Below are positions 20,969-32,470 of a DNA stretch of 64,000 bases, one piece after another (position 1 is the stretch's first letter; each line of letters starts with the position of its first letter). The DNA lies in assembly GCA_963580285.1 (NCBI GenBank), contig CAUZLF010000711.1, positions 124,001-188,000 on the forward strand. Reading direction: 5' to 3'. This DNA comes from Lucinisca nassula. Taxonomy: Eukaryota; Mollusca; Bivalvia; Lucinida; Lucinidae. The position numbers and the translations under genes were made by a program. The notes beneath the pieces were generated by a model that had not been told where the DNA came from, did not search any database, and was given only the letters and a program-made list of their open reading frames with translations.

Positions 20969-23118
20969 TAGCTCACCTGTCACGTAGTGACAAGGTGAGC
21001 TTTTGGGATCACTTTTTGTCCGTCATCCGTCGTGCGTCCGTGCGTGCGTGCGTCCGTGCGTGCGTGCGTCCGTAAACTTTTCTTCAAACGACATCTCCTC
21101 CTAAACCACTTATCGTATTTTGACCAAACTTCACAGGAATGATCCTTAGGTGGTCCCCTTTCAAAGTTGTTCAAATGGTTCCGGTCCGTTGCACATATAG
21201 GTCACAGTAGCCAAAAATAGATTTTTTTCACTGCAAACTTAAAAAATCTTCTTCTCTGAAACCGCAAGGCCCAGGTCTTTGATATTTGGTATGAAGCTTC
21301 ATCTAGTGGACCCCTACCAAGATTGTTCAAATTATAGTGCTGGGGCCAAAAATGCCCCTGCACGGGGGCCCTTTGGTTTTACATGGGCTTATATAGGGAA
21401 AATCTTTAAAAATCTTCTTCTCTGAAACCGCAAGGCCCAGGTCTTTGATATTTGGTATGAAGCTTCATCTAGTGGACCCCTACCAAGATTGTTCAAATTA
21501 TAGTGCTGGAGCTGAAAATGCCCCCGCACGGGGGCCCTTTGGTTTTACATGGGCTTATATAGGGAAAATCTTGAAAAATCTTCTTCTCTAAAACCGCAAG
21601 GCCCAGGTCTTTGATATTTGGTATGAAGCTTCATCTAGTGGACCCCTACCAAGATTGTTCAAATTATAGTGCTGGGCCCAAAAATGCCCCCGCACGGGGG
21701 CCCTTTGGTTTTACATGGGCTTTTATAGGGAAAATCTTTAAAAATCTTCTTCTCTGAAACCGCAAGGCCCAGGTCTTTGATATTTGGTATGAAGCTTTAT
21801 CCAGTGGACCCCTACCAAGATTGTTCAAATTATAGTGCTGGATCTAAAAATGCCCCCGCACGGGGGCCCTTTGGTTTTACATGGGCTTATATAGGGAAAA
21901 TCTTGAAAAATCTTCTTCTCTGAAACCGCAAAGCCCAGGCCTTTGATATTTGGTATGAAGCTTCATCTAGTGGACCCCTACCAAGATTGTTCAAATTATA
22001 GTGCTGGGCCCAAAAATGCCTCCGCACCAGGGCCCTTTTGTTTAACATAGGCTTATATAGGGAAAATCTTTAAAAATCTTCTTCTCTGAAACTGCAAGGC
22101 CCAGGTCTTTGATATTTGGTATGAAGCTTCATCTAGTGGACCCCTACCAAGATTGTTCAAATTATAGTGCTGGAGCTAAAAATGCCCCCCACACGGGGGC
22201 CCTTTGGTTTTACATGGGCTTATATAGGGAAAATCTTGAAAAATCTTCTTCTCTGAAACCGCAAGGCCCAGGTCTTTGATATTTGGTATGAAGCTTCATC
22301 TAGTGGACCCCTACCAAGATTGTTCAAATTAGAGTGCTGGGGCCAAAAATGCCCCCGCACCAGGGCCCTTTAGTTTTACATAGGCTTATATAGGGAAAAT
22401 CTTGAAAAATATTCTTCTCTGAAACCGCAAGGCCCAGGTCTTTGATATTTGGTATGAAGCTTCATCTTGTGGACCTCTACCAAGATTGTTCAAATTATAG
22501 CCCTGGGGCCAAAAATGCCCCCGCTCCGGGGCCCTTTGGTTTTACATAGACGTATATAGGGAAAATCTTGAAAAATCTTCTTCTTTGAAACCACAAGGCT
22601 TAGGTCTTCGATATTTGTTATGAAGCTTCAGCTAGTGGACCTCTATAAAGATTGTTCAAATTATAGCCCTGAGACCAAATCCGCCATGTGGCCCTTTAGT
22701 TTTACATAGACTTATATAGGGAAAATCTTTAAAAATCATCTTCTCTGAAACACAAGGCTTAGGTCTTTGATATTTGTTATGAAGCTTCAGCTAGTGGACC
22801 TCTACCTGTACCAAGATTGTTCAAATTATAGCCCTGGGGCCAAAAATGTCCCTGCTCCGGGGCCCTTTGGTTTAACATAGACTTATATAGGGAAAATCTT
22901 GTTTTACATAGACTTCTATATGCAGGGTAAACCTTTAAAATCTTCTTCTCTGAAACTGAGAAAGCCCAGGTCTTTCATATTTGATATGAAGCTTCATCTT
23001 GTGGGCCTCTACCAAGATTGTTCAAATTATAGCCCTGGGGCCAAAATTGACCCTGCCCGGGGCCCACTTGTTATACATTGGATCAGGTGAGCGAACCAGG
23101 GCCCTCTGGGCCCTCTTG
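20969..23118 (+). mobile_element. Helentron/HINE-like element A, copy 2 (uninterrupted)
   Basis: The head is AGCTCACCTGTCACGTAGTG, which folds with CAAGGTGAGC, followed by a GTGCGTGCGTCC tract. About eleven units of about 160-165 bp contain CTTCTCTGAAACCGCAAGGC and GATATTTGGTATGAAGCTTC. The end has CAGGTGAGCG, the GGGCCC-TCT-GGGCCC hairpin and TCTTG before TT. No target duplication is seen. Confidence 0.65.
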
Positions 23119-23156
23119 TTCTTTCTTTTTAAGATTTTTTTAAACGCATAAACAAT

Positions 23157-23206
23157 TCATATCCCCCCACGCAAAAAAGTTGTTATGGGGTGGGGATATT
23201 GCATTT
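23157..23206 (+). mobile_element. Truncated Helentron-like head (F-like)
   Basis: ATATCCCCCCACGC pairs with GGGGTGGGGATAT around a short loop. This resembles the head of element F (26029-26706), but no repeats or tail follow. Confidence 0.35.
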
Positions 23207-23868
23207 GTTCTATACATACATACATGCTAAGACTGACTTGTCAGGTGAGACATGTATCTTAGCGGATTTGGTTGCCACATTTTGTTATATTTTATTTTAA
23301 ATTTTGCAAGTCTCGCTACTTTGGACATCTCCTTCCTGATGCCCGAGACTTCAGTGGAGTGTGGGCCATGTTTGCCGATGTTGGATCGGAGGAGGCGCCT
23401 GTAAGTCCTAGGGTAGGCGTCTCTTGCCTGATGCCTCCAGCTGACATGTCTCATGAGCTACGTCGGTCGGTGTGTGCTCAGTGGGGGATGTGCTGTGTTT
23501 GCCAGGCTTTGTTCATCATCCGTTTCGGTTTCAGAACTTTGGTGTTGAGACACACTGATAAAGATTAACTATCAGAAAGGCCTCTGTGTCACTAAATTGG
23601 TATAATTACGCCTTAATTACACACACATTGACACACACATTGACACACACATGCAGGCTTGCGCACACACACATGTTGCATGCATAAATCACACACTCAT
23701 GCATGCATGTGCACATACATGCATCACACATCAACTGTAGAGTATTATATGGAGTGCGTTGCATGCAAAATTCAATATCAAAAATTTATGTGGAATTTAG
23801 AATTTATTTGAACTGTAAAATCAGCATAACAGTATGAAATTTGGGGTATTGAAAGATGAGGATGATTT
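23207..23868. other. Non-coding stretch with CA/GCAT-rich tract
   Basis: A 98-codon ORF (23272-23568) has no recognisable domain, and the minus strand is open over part of the same stretch, so I do not call it a gene. From 23620 to 23735 there is simple sequence rich in ACACAC and GCATGCAT. Confidence 0.5.
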
Positions 23869-24855
23869 TTATGCCCCCGCATCGTATGATGCCGGGGGCA
23901 TATAGTTTTTAGGTTTTCCGTACGTGGGTACGTGCGTACGTGCTCCGAATGTACGAAAGTGTGTATGTACGTAATCCTGTTAGACTCAGGTTAAGGTTTT
24001 GGGTCAGGGTAGAACTTGAGCTCATATTTTTCAAACCATGCAATGGATGTGGTTTATATTTAGTATGATGATAGATATGGGTCCAAAGTTTTATCCAACA
24101 ATACCCCCACACCTACCCATGGTCTCAAGGTCAAGGTCACGGACTTAGAAATTTTTAATGTTTAAGACTCCGGTTAAGGTTTTGGGTCAGGGTAGAACTT
24201 GAGTTCATATTTTTCAAACCATGCAATGGATGTGGTTTATATTTAGTATGATGATAGATATGGGTCCAAAGTTTTATCCAGCAATACCCCCACACCTACC
24301 CATGGTCTCAAGGTCAAGGTCATGGACTTAGAAATTTTTAATGTTTAACACTCAGGTTAAGGTATTTGTACCACGTTGAACTTTTAACTTTTATGATTCA
24401 TTTGGTTCATATTTGGTTTAATGATAGATGCAGGTCCAAAGATTTATTCAGTGATACCCCCAACCATGCCTATGACTTCAAGGGCAAGGTCGCAGACGTA
24501 GAAATTTTCAAAATTAAGTATGTTAATAGCTTATATTTTCCAAACTCTATAATGGATTTGCTTCATATTTGGTATGACAATAGTTGCAGGTCCAAAGTTT
24601 CATTGAGCCATACCCCTCACCCCTTAACTGAAGGTCAAGGTCACAGACATAGAAATTTTTTATATTATATTTTTGAGAGCTCATATTTCTTTAACCATGT
24701 GATGGATTTGCTACATATTTGGAATGATGATAGATACATGTCAAAAGTTTCATTCAGCCATAACCCCGCCCCTGCCGCATGACCTTAAGGTGATTGCAGG
24801 GTGGGGAGGTAGGTCCCTGGGCGGGGGCATTTGTGTTGTATTGACACATTTCTAG
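23869..24855 (+). mobile_element. Helentron/HINE-like element E
   Basis: The 5' end TTATGCCCCCGCATCG folds with GATGCCGGGGGCATATA and is followed by a GTACGTGCGTACGTG tract. GCGGGGGCAT (24822-24831) near the 3' end pairs with the 5' terminus. A weak hairpin TGTGT...ACACA and the terminus CTAG (24852-24855) before TTT follow. Inside are two nearly identical units of about 178 bp and further diverged ones, with CATATTTTTCAAACCATGCA and GTCCAAAGTTTTATCCA. Confidence 0.65.
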
Positions 24856-25134
24856 TTTGAGTTGCTACTTTTAGATTTTGAGGAGCCTCACTCGAAATGA
24901 ACAGAGGTTGCATATATCTGGAGGGAGATTGTTCCAGGGTCTGGCAGTATGGTGGAAGAAGCACACAAGAAGAAACATGCAAGCACACACACATGCATGC
25001 TTGAATGCACACCCATGCATGCATGCACAAATTCAGTGCTTGGATTTTTTTTATTTTTCAAACTGTTAGAGAAGACAACTTTCAAAAGTCACCAAAAATT
25101 CTCCTTTATGTAGACTTAGATAATTGGGCAGCAG
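24856..25134. other. Non-coding stretch with CA/GCAT-rich tract
   Basis: Short overlapping ORFs on both strands come from ACACACATGCATGC-type simple sequence at about 24960-25030. No gene is supported. Confidence 0.5.
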
Positions 25135-25257
25135 GACTTGAGATGACATTTTATCTCCATGTCAGGTAAAAGTCCCCCAAAATTTTCAAATAACATCTTC
25201 AAAACAACATTTTTAGTGCTGACTCTTGACGGGGAAGTTAAACCTCAAATCAAACAA
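25135..25257 (+). mobile_element. Rpt-300 SINE-like element, 3' fragment
   Basis: It contains GACTTGAGATGACATTTTAT, AGGTAAAAGTCCCCCAAAAT and ends GTTAAACCTCAAATCAAAC. It is diverged and truncated at the 5' side. Confidence 0.75.
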
Positions 25258-25281
25258 AACAAAGCTTCATCTTAAAAGGCA

Positions 25282-25450
25282 GAAGCCTCCGTGGTGCAGT
25301 GGTAACGCTACTTGCCTTGTAAACCAGGGATCGCAGGATCGATCCCGGGCTTCTCCAGACTTTCGGACGAGTCTTTAAACCGAGGTCCCGTCTCCGTATG
25401 ACCTTAGCTGTTGGTGGGACGTTAAACTAAAACTCACTCACTCACTCACT
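25282..25450 (+). mobile_element. tRNA-derived SINE with perfect 14-bp TSD
   Basis: The tRNA-like head has GTGGTGCAGTGGTAACGC (A box) and GGATCGATCCC (B box). The tail is GTGGGACGTTAAACTAAAAC followed by (ACTC)n. CATCTTAAAAGGCA stands at 25268-25281 and again at 25451-25464, a perfect 14-bp target duplication, so the copy is young and complete. Confidence 0.92.
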
Positions 25451-25599
25451 CATCTTAAAAGGCAAATCTCACTCATGGTCATCATCAAAATATCACATAT
25501 GATTGATACCCCTTTAAAACCCACTGATTTAAAAATAAAAATGGCTGCTATATTTTCTCGCTAATTTCACCAGACAAAGGATTTAGGTCAAAATGGAGT

Positions 25600-26010
25600 C
25601 ACGTCCCAGTCAACACTGTAAAGGTCATTTTAGAGACGTTGCTTCCAATTTTGTGGGACTTTTACCCAACATTGAGATGAAATGACATCTCAAGCCCTGT
25701 CCTCCAATAAAACCAATAGATTTATAAGCATGGACGATCCAAGTCGCACCGCTTTGCCTGGGCATGCTTAGATCCTCTAAGCGGTTTACCACGCATACTG
25801 GTAAACCGCTTAGAGGATCTAAGCATGCCCAGGCAAAGCGGTGCGACTCGGATCGTCCATGCTTATAAATCTATTGGTTTTATTGGACGACAGGGCTTGA
25901 GATGTCATTTCATCTCAATGTTGGGTAAAAGTCCCACAAAATTGGAAGCAACGTCTCTAAAATGACCTTTACAGTGTTGACTGGGACGTTAAACCTCAAA
26001 TCAAACAAAA
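25600..26010. mobile_element. Two Rpt-300 copies head-to-head (palindrome)
   Basis: The arms 25601-25791 (minus) and 25798-25988 (plus) are nearly identical inverted copies of about 191 bp. They meet at GGTTTACC-ACGCATACT-GGTAAACC. Only the right copy keeps the full GTTAAACCTCAAATCAAAC tail. The arms have very few mismatches (one seen near 25738). Confidence 0.9.
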
Positions 26011-26028
26011 CTTGCCTACAATGAAAAA

Positions 26029-26706
26029 CTAGAATACTGTCGATGGCGCGCCATCGCAAATCCCCACGTTTTCTACAGAGGGGCCAAGTACTGAAAAACC
26101 CTCTCCCTGGGCCCTAATTTGACTCCATGGTCAAAATATTACCTGTATTATATTCTACTAATCATGCCCTTCAATTTCATATGCCACATGACTATGTTCC
26201 AAAAAACTTAAATTTTGACCCTTTGACCTCTCTCCCAGGGCCCCAATCTGACCCCAGGGTCAAATTTTACTTGTAGTTTATTCTACCCATTATCCCCTTC
26301 GCATAGATATGCAACATGACTATGTTCTGAAAAACTTTAATTTTGACCCCCCGACCCCCAGGGCGTGACCTAGGGGTCACAGCCAAAATCCCGTTCAATA
26401 TGTTTTACTTTTTTCATAACTAAGTACATGTGCAAAGTTTGGCATCAAAATCTTCAAAATTGACTTTGTAATTGAATTTTATTGATATTTGACCTTTTGA
26501 CCCCTCCCCAGGGCCCCTGGGGGCGGGGACAAAAAAAAATGTGCTCTTGTGCAAGCCATTCATGTAAGCAACTCGCATACCACATTTGGTTGAATTCCGG
26601 CTAACGGTTTAGGAAGAGATAGCCGGACAGACAGATGGACAGACAGACAGACGGACGGAGGCGATAACAATATCCCCACTTTTTTTTAAAAACGTGGGGA
26701 TAATAA
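26029..26706 (-). mobile_element. Helentron/HINE-like element F
   Basis: On the minus strand it starts TTATTATCCCCACGTTTTTA, which folds with AAGTGGGGATA, and continues with GTCCGTCTGTCTGTCTGTCC. At the other end CGTGGGGAT is followed by a perfect 16-bp palindrome CGATGGCGCGCCATCG, then CTAG (26032-26029) before TT. Inside are diverged units with GGGTCAAATTTTACTTG and CATGACTATGTTC. Confidence 0.7.
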
Positions 26707-28380
26707 ATTCAGTTGGAGCTGCCTACTCTGCCTACTGCAGAAAGTAAAGTATCATGGAGTGGCTTACTCGGCCTACTGTCAAAAAGAAATTAGTTTGAGC
26801 TGCCTGCTCTGTCAATAGGCAGCAAGAAGGGCAACAAATAGGCAGCTCTTGCCTACTGGAGCTGTCTACAGATTTTAAGTAAAACAGTAGGCTGTCTATG
26901 GGCAACCCATAGGCATCCTATTTTGCCTTTTTGTATGGGTGGGAAAAACACCTTGTTGGGAATTTAAATCAGCTTTAACTTTGTCGATTTTGGATCAGTT
27001 TTCATGAAATTTTCGGTCGGTGAATTTATTCACAAGACCTTAGTCATCGTCCGATGACACTTTTCAGCTTCCTTCTATTCAAATGGTTTTGAAGTTATAG
27101 TGGTCGGCGGTTGTCTACGACTTATTACTACTTATATCCCTCCGCCCACTGTGTAGTCTTTGCAGTTTTATCTGAGATCTGAAAGCCTTGGCGTAGAATT
27201 GTTTGATTTGGGATACACCTATGATTTTATGTATTTACAATACATTAACACAAACAGTTTGATATATTTACGATATTAAAATTTTCTGGTGGATGAATAC
27301 AATCGGTCGGAGGTCAAGATTGTCGCTACGGAAAAGTAAGAAAAAAAATACAGTAACATTCTTTTCTATTTCGAATAATTTTTGCGGGTTTGATATTCGT
27401 ACATGCTTTTTATACTGGATAATGTATATAAAATTAGTCGAGTCCAAGTTGTATGATTGCAGTAGGCATATCTATAAAATGAGTCAATGACTGCAGAAGT
27501 CAAACAAATCAAAGCTCTAGATAACAGGACAATGAGTAGAAATAATTTCGCATTTGATCTTTCTTTATTTATAATATAATATACTGCCACACCCTCTCAT
27601 GAAGAACGAAGATTACGTGCAGTTGATCATTTGTCAGTTTTCTATACTATAGATCTAATTTTCCAAAAACCATGATATTTGTTGTGGGTATTGGTTAGAA
27701 TCGGCGTGGGGGTGGGGAGGGGGTGCAATTCTAACGATTATCATATAAATAGCCTGCATCAGTCCGTTTGTGTTCGTGGTAGATACTGCATTTTGTCTTT
27801 GATGCAAGAAGACCCCTGTCGGGTGACACGTCAAATGACATTCCTGGTCTATGAATGCCATTGTAGCATTTCTGATTCGATTCCCAGCAAATAAAATTAT
27901 GGCGTCCGAACATGCGCCACAGGGATTGTCGCCACTAAGTGCACCATTAACTGCAGCCCCCATGTGCAGGAGAACCACCCAGGTTAACGACCCCAACCCT
28001 AATTAGCTATACAGGATAATATGTATGCACCTGTAAGTAATGGTCAAATGTTACGGATATATATGCATTAAATATCCTTATTATCTGGAGCTTTATATTC
28101 GGTTACAGCTACACCAGCCTCTTGTTTTGTCTGTTGATAACAATAATAGGCGATAATTGAAGATCAAGTAACAGGTAAATGAAGTGATGGCTGCCTGCTC
28201 TCATTATCCCCAGTCCGTGTAAGAAGATAGATATTTTTTAATGCCCCTGTCCTTTAAACTAGAGGCATATTAAATAATCCTCTGCATTCGCTGATTTAAC
28301 CTTTAACCACAACCTTTGTCTTGGAGCAGAAATAAAAACAAATAATGTATACCCCAGTAAACCCCAGTTTTCCCTATATA
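26707..28380. other. Non-coding stretch, no supportable gene
   Basis: Around 26940-27110 the phrase GGATCAGTTTTCATGAAATT resembles Helentron-like tandem units, but no ends are visible. Around 27675-27750 a partial X-type fold-back (GTTGTGGGTATTGGTTAGAA ... TTCTAACGATTATC) occurs. The ORFs at 27293-27490 and 27655-27996 have no convincing domain. Confidence 0.45.
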
Positions 28381-28394
28381 AAGTATACGGTTTA

Positions 28395-28600
28395 GGGGGT
28401 GTTCCTTAAACGGACTTTTTCACATGATGAATGTAAAGAGCACCCCTGTCACCCCGCTAAATACAAAGAAAAATAGTGTCTACAGGGTATACATTATTAT
28501 TACAAAGATTGTGGGTACTCGTTAGAACATTTTTATTGAGACAGTTCTAACGAGCACCTTCAATCGATGTATGAAGAGAGAAAAATAATATTAATGAAAA
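28395..28600. mobile_element. MITE-like element X relatives (partial)
   Basis: GATTGTGGGTACTCGTTAGA pairs with TCTAACGAGCACCTTCAATC (28507-28565), the same central palindrome as at 2104-2176. The end GGACTTTTTCACATGATG is related to the X end. The borders are unclear. Confidence 0.4.
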
Positions 28601-28782
28601 AAAAAAACTCGGGTTAAGAGCTGTTAAAAGAATGCGCCTGCTATGTATGTTATGTGTAAGCGCTATAATAGAACGTTTCCTTACAAAAACAAAGCACTGA
28701 GAGTACCGGTGGGTCGATCGTCTCTGAGTGTAGGTTGGGAAAATAGTCCTAAACTGAGAATCGGAATGTTCGTTTACTTTTA

Positions 28783-28852
28783 AGCAAGCACAGTAGATCT
28801 GATCAGACATCGCGTTATGTGGCGTCTGATTATGTAGATTCTGCTTGCCAAT
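28783..28852. repeat. Palindromic module P
   Basis: GCAAGCACAGTAGATCTGAT pairs imperfectly with GATTATGTAGATTCTGCTTGC around GACATCGCG...GGCGTC. The module recurs at 910-955, 34174-34237, 36655-36735 and 38055-38150. Confidence 0.6.
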
Positions 28853-28876
28853 GTTCAAGTGCATAAGCACAGTCCA

Positions 28877-29178
28877 CCCGCTCCCGCCAAACGGGGCTTG
28901 AATAAATAGATGGGCTGCATGATGCTTCCACGTAGAGCTGAAACCAACCAAACACGAGTACTAGTAAACCGCTTAGAGCATCTAAGCCTGCCCAGACAAA
29001 GCGGTGCGAGTCGGACCATCCATGCTCATAAACCCTATTGGTTTCAATTTGCGACAGGGCTTGAGATGTCATTTCATCTCAGTATCGGGTAAAAGTCCCA
29101 TAAAATTGGAAATATCGTCGCTAAATGACATATACAGCGTTGACAGGGACGTTAAACCTCAAATCAAACAAACAAACG
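28877..29178 (+). mobile_element. Rpt-300 SINE-like element with 11-bp TSD
   Basis: It is a complete copy of about 302 bp with GCCAAACGGGGCTTG, TAAACCGCTTAGAGCATC, GACAGGGCTTGAGATGTC and GACGTTAAACCTCAAATC. AGCACAGTCCA flanks it at 28866-28876 and 29179-29189. A TSD plus a CAAACAAAC tail indicate retroposition. Confidence 0.9.
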
Positions 29179-29189
29179 AGCACAGTCCA

Positions 29190-31900
29190 TAATTTTCTTC
29201 TTTTGCTGCGCTCTGACGTCTTAGGAATGCCAGTTCAGGATCAACGGCAATCAGATGGTAAGTGATAGTCCCGCGGACAATAGCAAGCAACAGATTCTCT
29301 GTTTTATAACGTAGACTGTGGGCACCCGCTAAATCGCTTCATTATAAGAAAAGTATTTAGTCAATTTTTTGTCTGAAAAAAAAAAAATATGGTAGCATTT
29401 TTCGTCAAATTATTTACATGTACTTGTCATTTGTTAATGTGATTAATTTTTTCCCTTCTGTATATCGATTCATCTTTCTGAATTTCGAGTATTTCACTGC
29501 TAATGCTTAACCTCATATGCAACACAATCTGTGCTGAATATTTCATGTCGCAGCTGCAGACAGTGTAGATCCATCGATCAGCATCTACAATGTTTATCAT
29601 AGTTTCTCCTCTCTCTTTTCTCCTCGCTCAGTCCCACCACTGCATCCCAGATCCTGAATAACAGTGATCTGTAATAGAGCCCCCTCAGCGATATGTTTAA
29701 ACAATAACAAAAAATCATTTCACCGGTTAATGCAGGTCCGCACACAGTTGGGAAGGTGTAAACGCAGCGCCTCCCCGCTTTTGGAAATTATCTCAGATTC
29801 ATGCAGTTTTTTATCTTCTACAAAATACCTGAAATTCGCACCGTCAACCGCCTCTTTTCAGAATTTGCGTACAGGCCTGAATCATGTTCAAAACTGTTGC
29901 TACATACATATGTCGAACAGTGCCCACCCTGATAAGAATCAATCTACTGTTTATCCGATCTAGGTCTACGCTGTATATCTAATAACGGTACCACATATAA
30001 AGTCTGAGCTACTCATTTTTGCTCTTAAACATTTCAGGGTTCTCAACAGAAGTGCAAAAAGTCTATGTTAACTCGACTTGGCATACTTTATGAATGAAAT
30101 GTTCCTTAAGACGTCACGTGACAGCGTGTTACCTGAGCAACCTGGCATTCTTATACTATTTCGTTTAACCCTCAAATGCCACAGTGTAGTCCCTGTGCAA
30201 CCTACTGAGCAGACGCCACATTCCGCGGCGTCTGCTCTGGGTATTCGGTGTTCACACGATTCCTGTCAAGACTCTATAGATAGCTCTGACCCATATGTTG
30301 CATCGATAAAAAAAGCGCAACGTTTCAAGTTCTATTAATATTGGTTTTCCCAAATCAGTGATGGTCACGTGAACAACTGCATGAATTCCGTTTGCCATTT
30401 AGTAAATTTGTGTCGATCGTACACGATCCAAAGCACGTTAATTTACGCCTGTAGGGTACTGGTAAACAGTGTAAGTCCGGATCAAACATGTAAAGTGTTT
30501 CAAATGCAGCTTTTGTAATTCACCGACTTTGAGGCTTCTCAAGCCTTTGATTATCAAAATATAGCACAACATCAGAAATTGGGAAGGTATAGGAAATTTG
30601 CATTGGTTTCTGCCCACGCTTGGATTTTGATGAAATTATGCACAATAATTGCCTTGGGTATAACCATTATAATTACGATGCATTCACTTTTAAATTTCAT
30701 TTCCGTAGTAAATTTATTACATATTTTATGACGTCAATATCACAACAGAGAGTACTCTCATATAAACTTGTCTACAGTATTCAGAGATTCATATATCTAA
30801 TGCTGCTATGTTTTATGAATCAAAGCCATAATTGGTGAGTTAGTTGATACTATGAATTACCTCATATGTCTAGTAATAGTGGCTGGGCATTCAGTTTTCT
30901 TTGATGGTGTCCCCATATTTCAGCTCCTATTTTTGTATTCATTAAAATTTTATATGCATTTTTACCATGTTCCAATTTTTGTCAAGACACCATTTTAGCA
31001 ATAAAAACTACCCACATATCTTAGGAACATGTTGATGAATTTTGGTGGAAATTGAGGACCGGTAACATTGTGTTTTAACAGACTGAATACTGATAGTCCT
31101 GATACAGCAAAATGTGAAATTATATGATTATCATGTTTTGGTCATGCTGTTTAATAATACTTTACTATTGCTTTCAATTTGGATGGCTATAGTATAGTAT
31201 GGTTTGTGTAAGTAGTTCATAGCATAATTATAAGTATTATTTCAAAACATCCATTTCGGTAAATTTGCCCCCTATGGAACAAACTATTTTGTCTACAGAA
31301 CTATACCGCAAAGGTTTTGATGAGAAACGTCATCAAACGCACCCATGTAATCATGTGCACAGTTTTCTTTCTGTCTTTCTTGTCTAATTTGGTAATGGTG
31401 CTAAGTGATGTTTAGATTTAACATTCAAATCAACAACATACCAATCACTTCAGATGTTGCTTCAGATTTTGTGAGATTTGTTATCGGACTCGAGATAAAT
31501 GACTCTCAAGTCAAACTGTTGTTTGTTTATTTAACCCTTATTGTCCATTTAAAAAGAAAGGTTTACTCTAGGGAAAATCAATAACACTTGAGATTACTTT
31601 TCCTGGATATTAAGTTTTCAGAATTTGTATCTGAATAGGCACTAGCCAATCTATCTTTTTTGTATAGCCCCTATGAACGAAATCAAACTGAACCCGAATT
31701 TTATGGTGACTTAGTATATAAATTCAGAAAAATATATAACCGCGATGACTTCAGCACCCAATTTCGTAAAATCATTCTTCGATATAAAAAGATTGGGTAC
31801 AACATGGATATTATATGACAGACTGCATGCATGGTAGTTAACCCAATCACGGTTGGCAACTTTGCTTCCCTCTTTAATTGCATGCCGGTGGGTCAGGCCT
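29190..31900. other. AT-rich non-coding stretch, no supportable gene
   Basis: Short ORFs have no recognisable domain. Small palindromic pieces of module P type occur near 29555-29600 and 30180-30260 (GAGCAGACGCCAC...GCGGCGTCTGCTC). No rRNA or tRNA was recognised. It could be intergenic or intronic. Confidence 0.5.
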
Positions 31901-31904
31901 CAGA

Positions 31905-32470
31905 TTCTATGACCGCTCCAACGTAAAGGCTTATTGAGAATTAGAGAGATCTAATTCAAGGTAATGTTGGTTGGTGCCTGATGCTCTGTCTCTGGTCGGG
32001 CCCATCGGAGTCTAACTGTTGGTTTTCTTTTGCGCCAGCATTTCAGTGGTTTCTTGCTGTCGAGTCCTCACCGTTGTCTCACCTCTGTGGTTCTTTGATT
32101 TTTGTGTTCATGGAGATGTTGCACTGATGAGTTAGGAGGCCTTCATGCGGACTGAACAAATTATTTGTCTAAATCGCGACGGAAGTAAGGGCGAGGATTG
32201 TGGCCACGTAAAATCGATTTAAGCCCCCCAGTGGAAATCTTCCACTGACCGTTCCAAGGCGGCTCTTGTGTGGCGATTTATTTATGTTGTTGTTTGTTAC
32301 TTACTGTGTGTATCACTTTTGTCTTTTTATTTTGGATGGCCATATGGCCATTTTGTGGGAAAGTAACTGTCCTTATGGCCTTCCTTTGTTTAGGTTTCCA
32401 TTATGGTCTTGTCGCTTAATGTTTGTATTTCTTTCCCTTTGGTGTCTTTTATGGGTGGAGTAAGTTAATT
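31905..32470 (+). other. Possible LINE 3' UTR remnant (unclassified)
   Basis: The phrases GAGTCCTCACCGTTGTCTC and CCACTGACCGTTCCAAGGCG remind me of the 3' ends of molluscan non-LTR elements, but that is memory only and no reverse transcriptase is adjacent. The 65-codon ORF at 32266 is hydrophobic and not recognised. Confidence 0.2.

Noticed and set aside
23272..23568. 98-codon ORF
   Set aside because: No recognisable domain, and the opposite strand is also open over part of it.
13962..26706. CRISPR-like array because of regular repeats
   Set aside because: Units are 160-190 bp without unique spacers, and the setting is eukaryotic.
27731..27913. Peptide ending RTDAGYLYDN that recalls an immunoglobulin-domain DxGxYxC motif
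   Set aside because: The cysteine is missing, no upstream strand pattern is convincing, and the same region is open in other frames.
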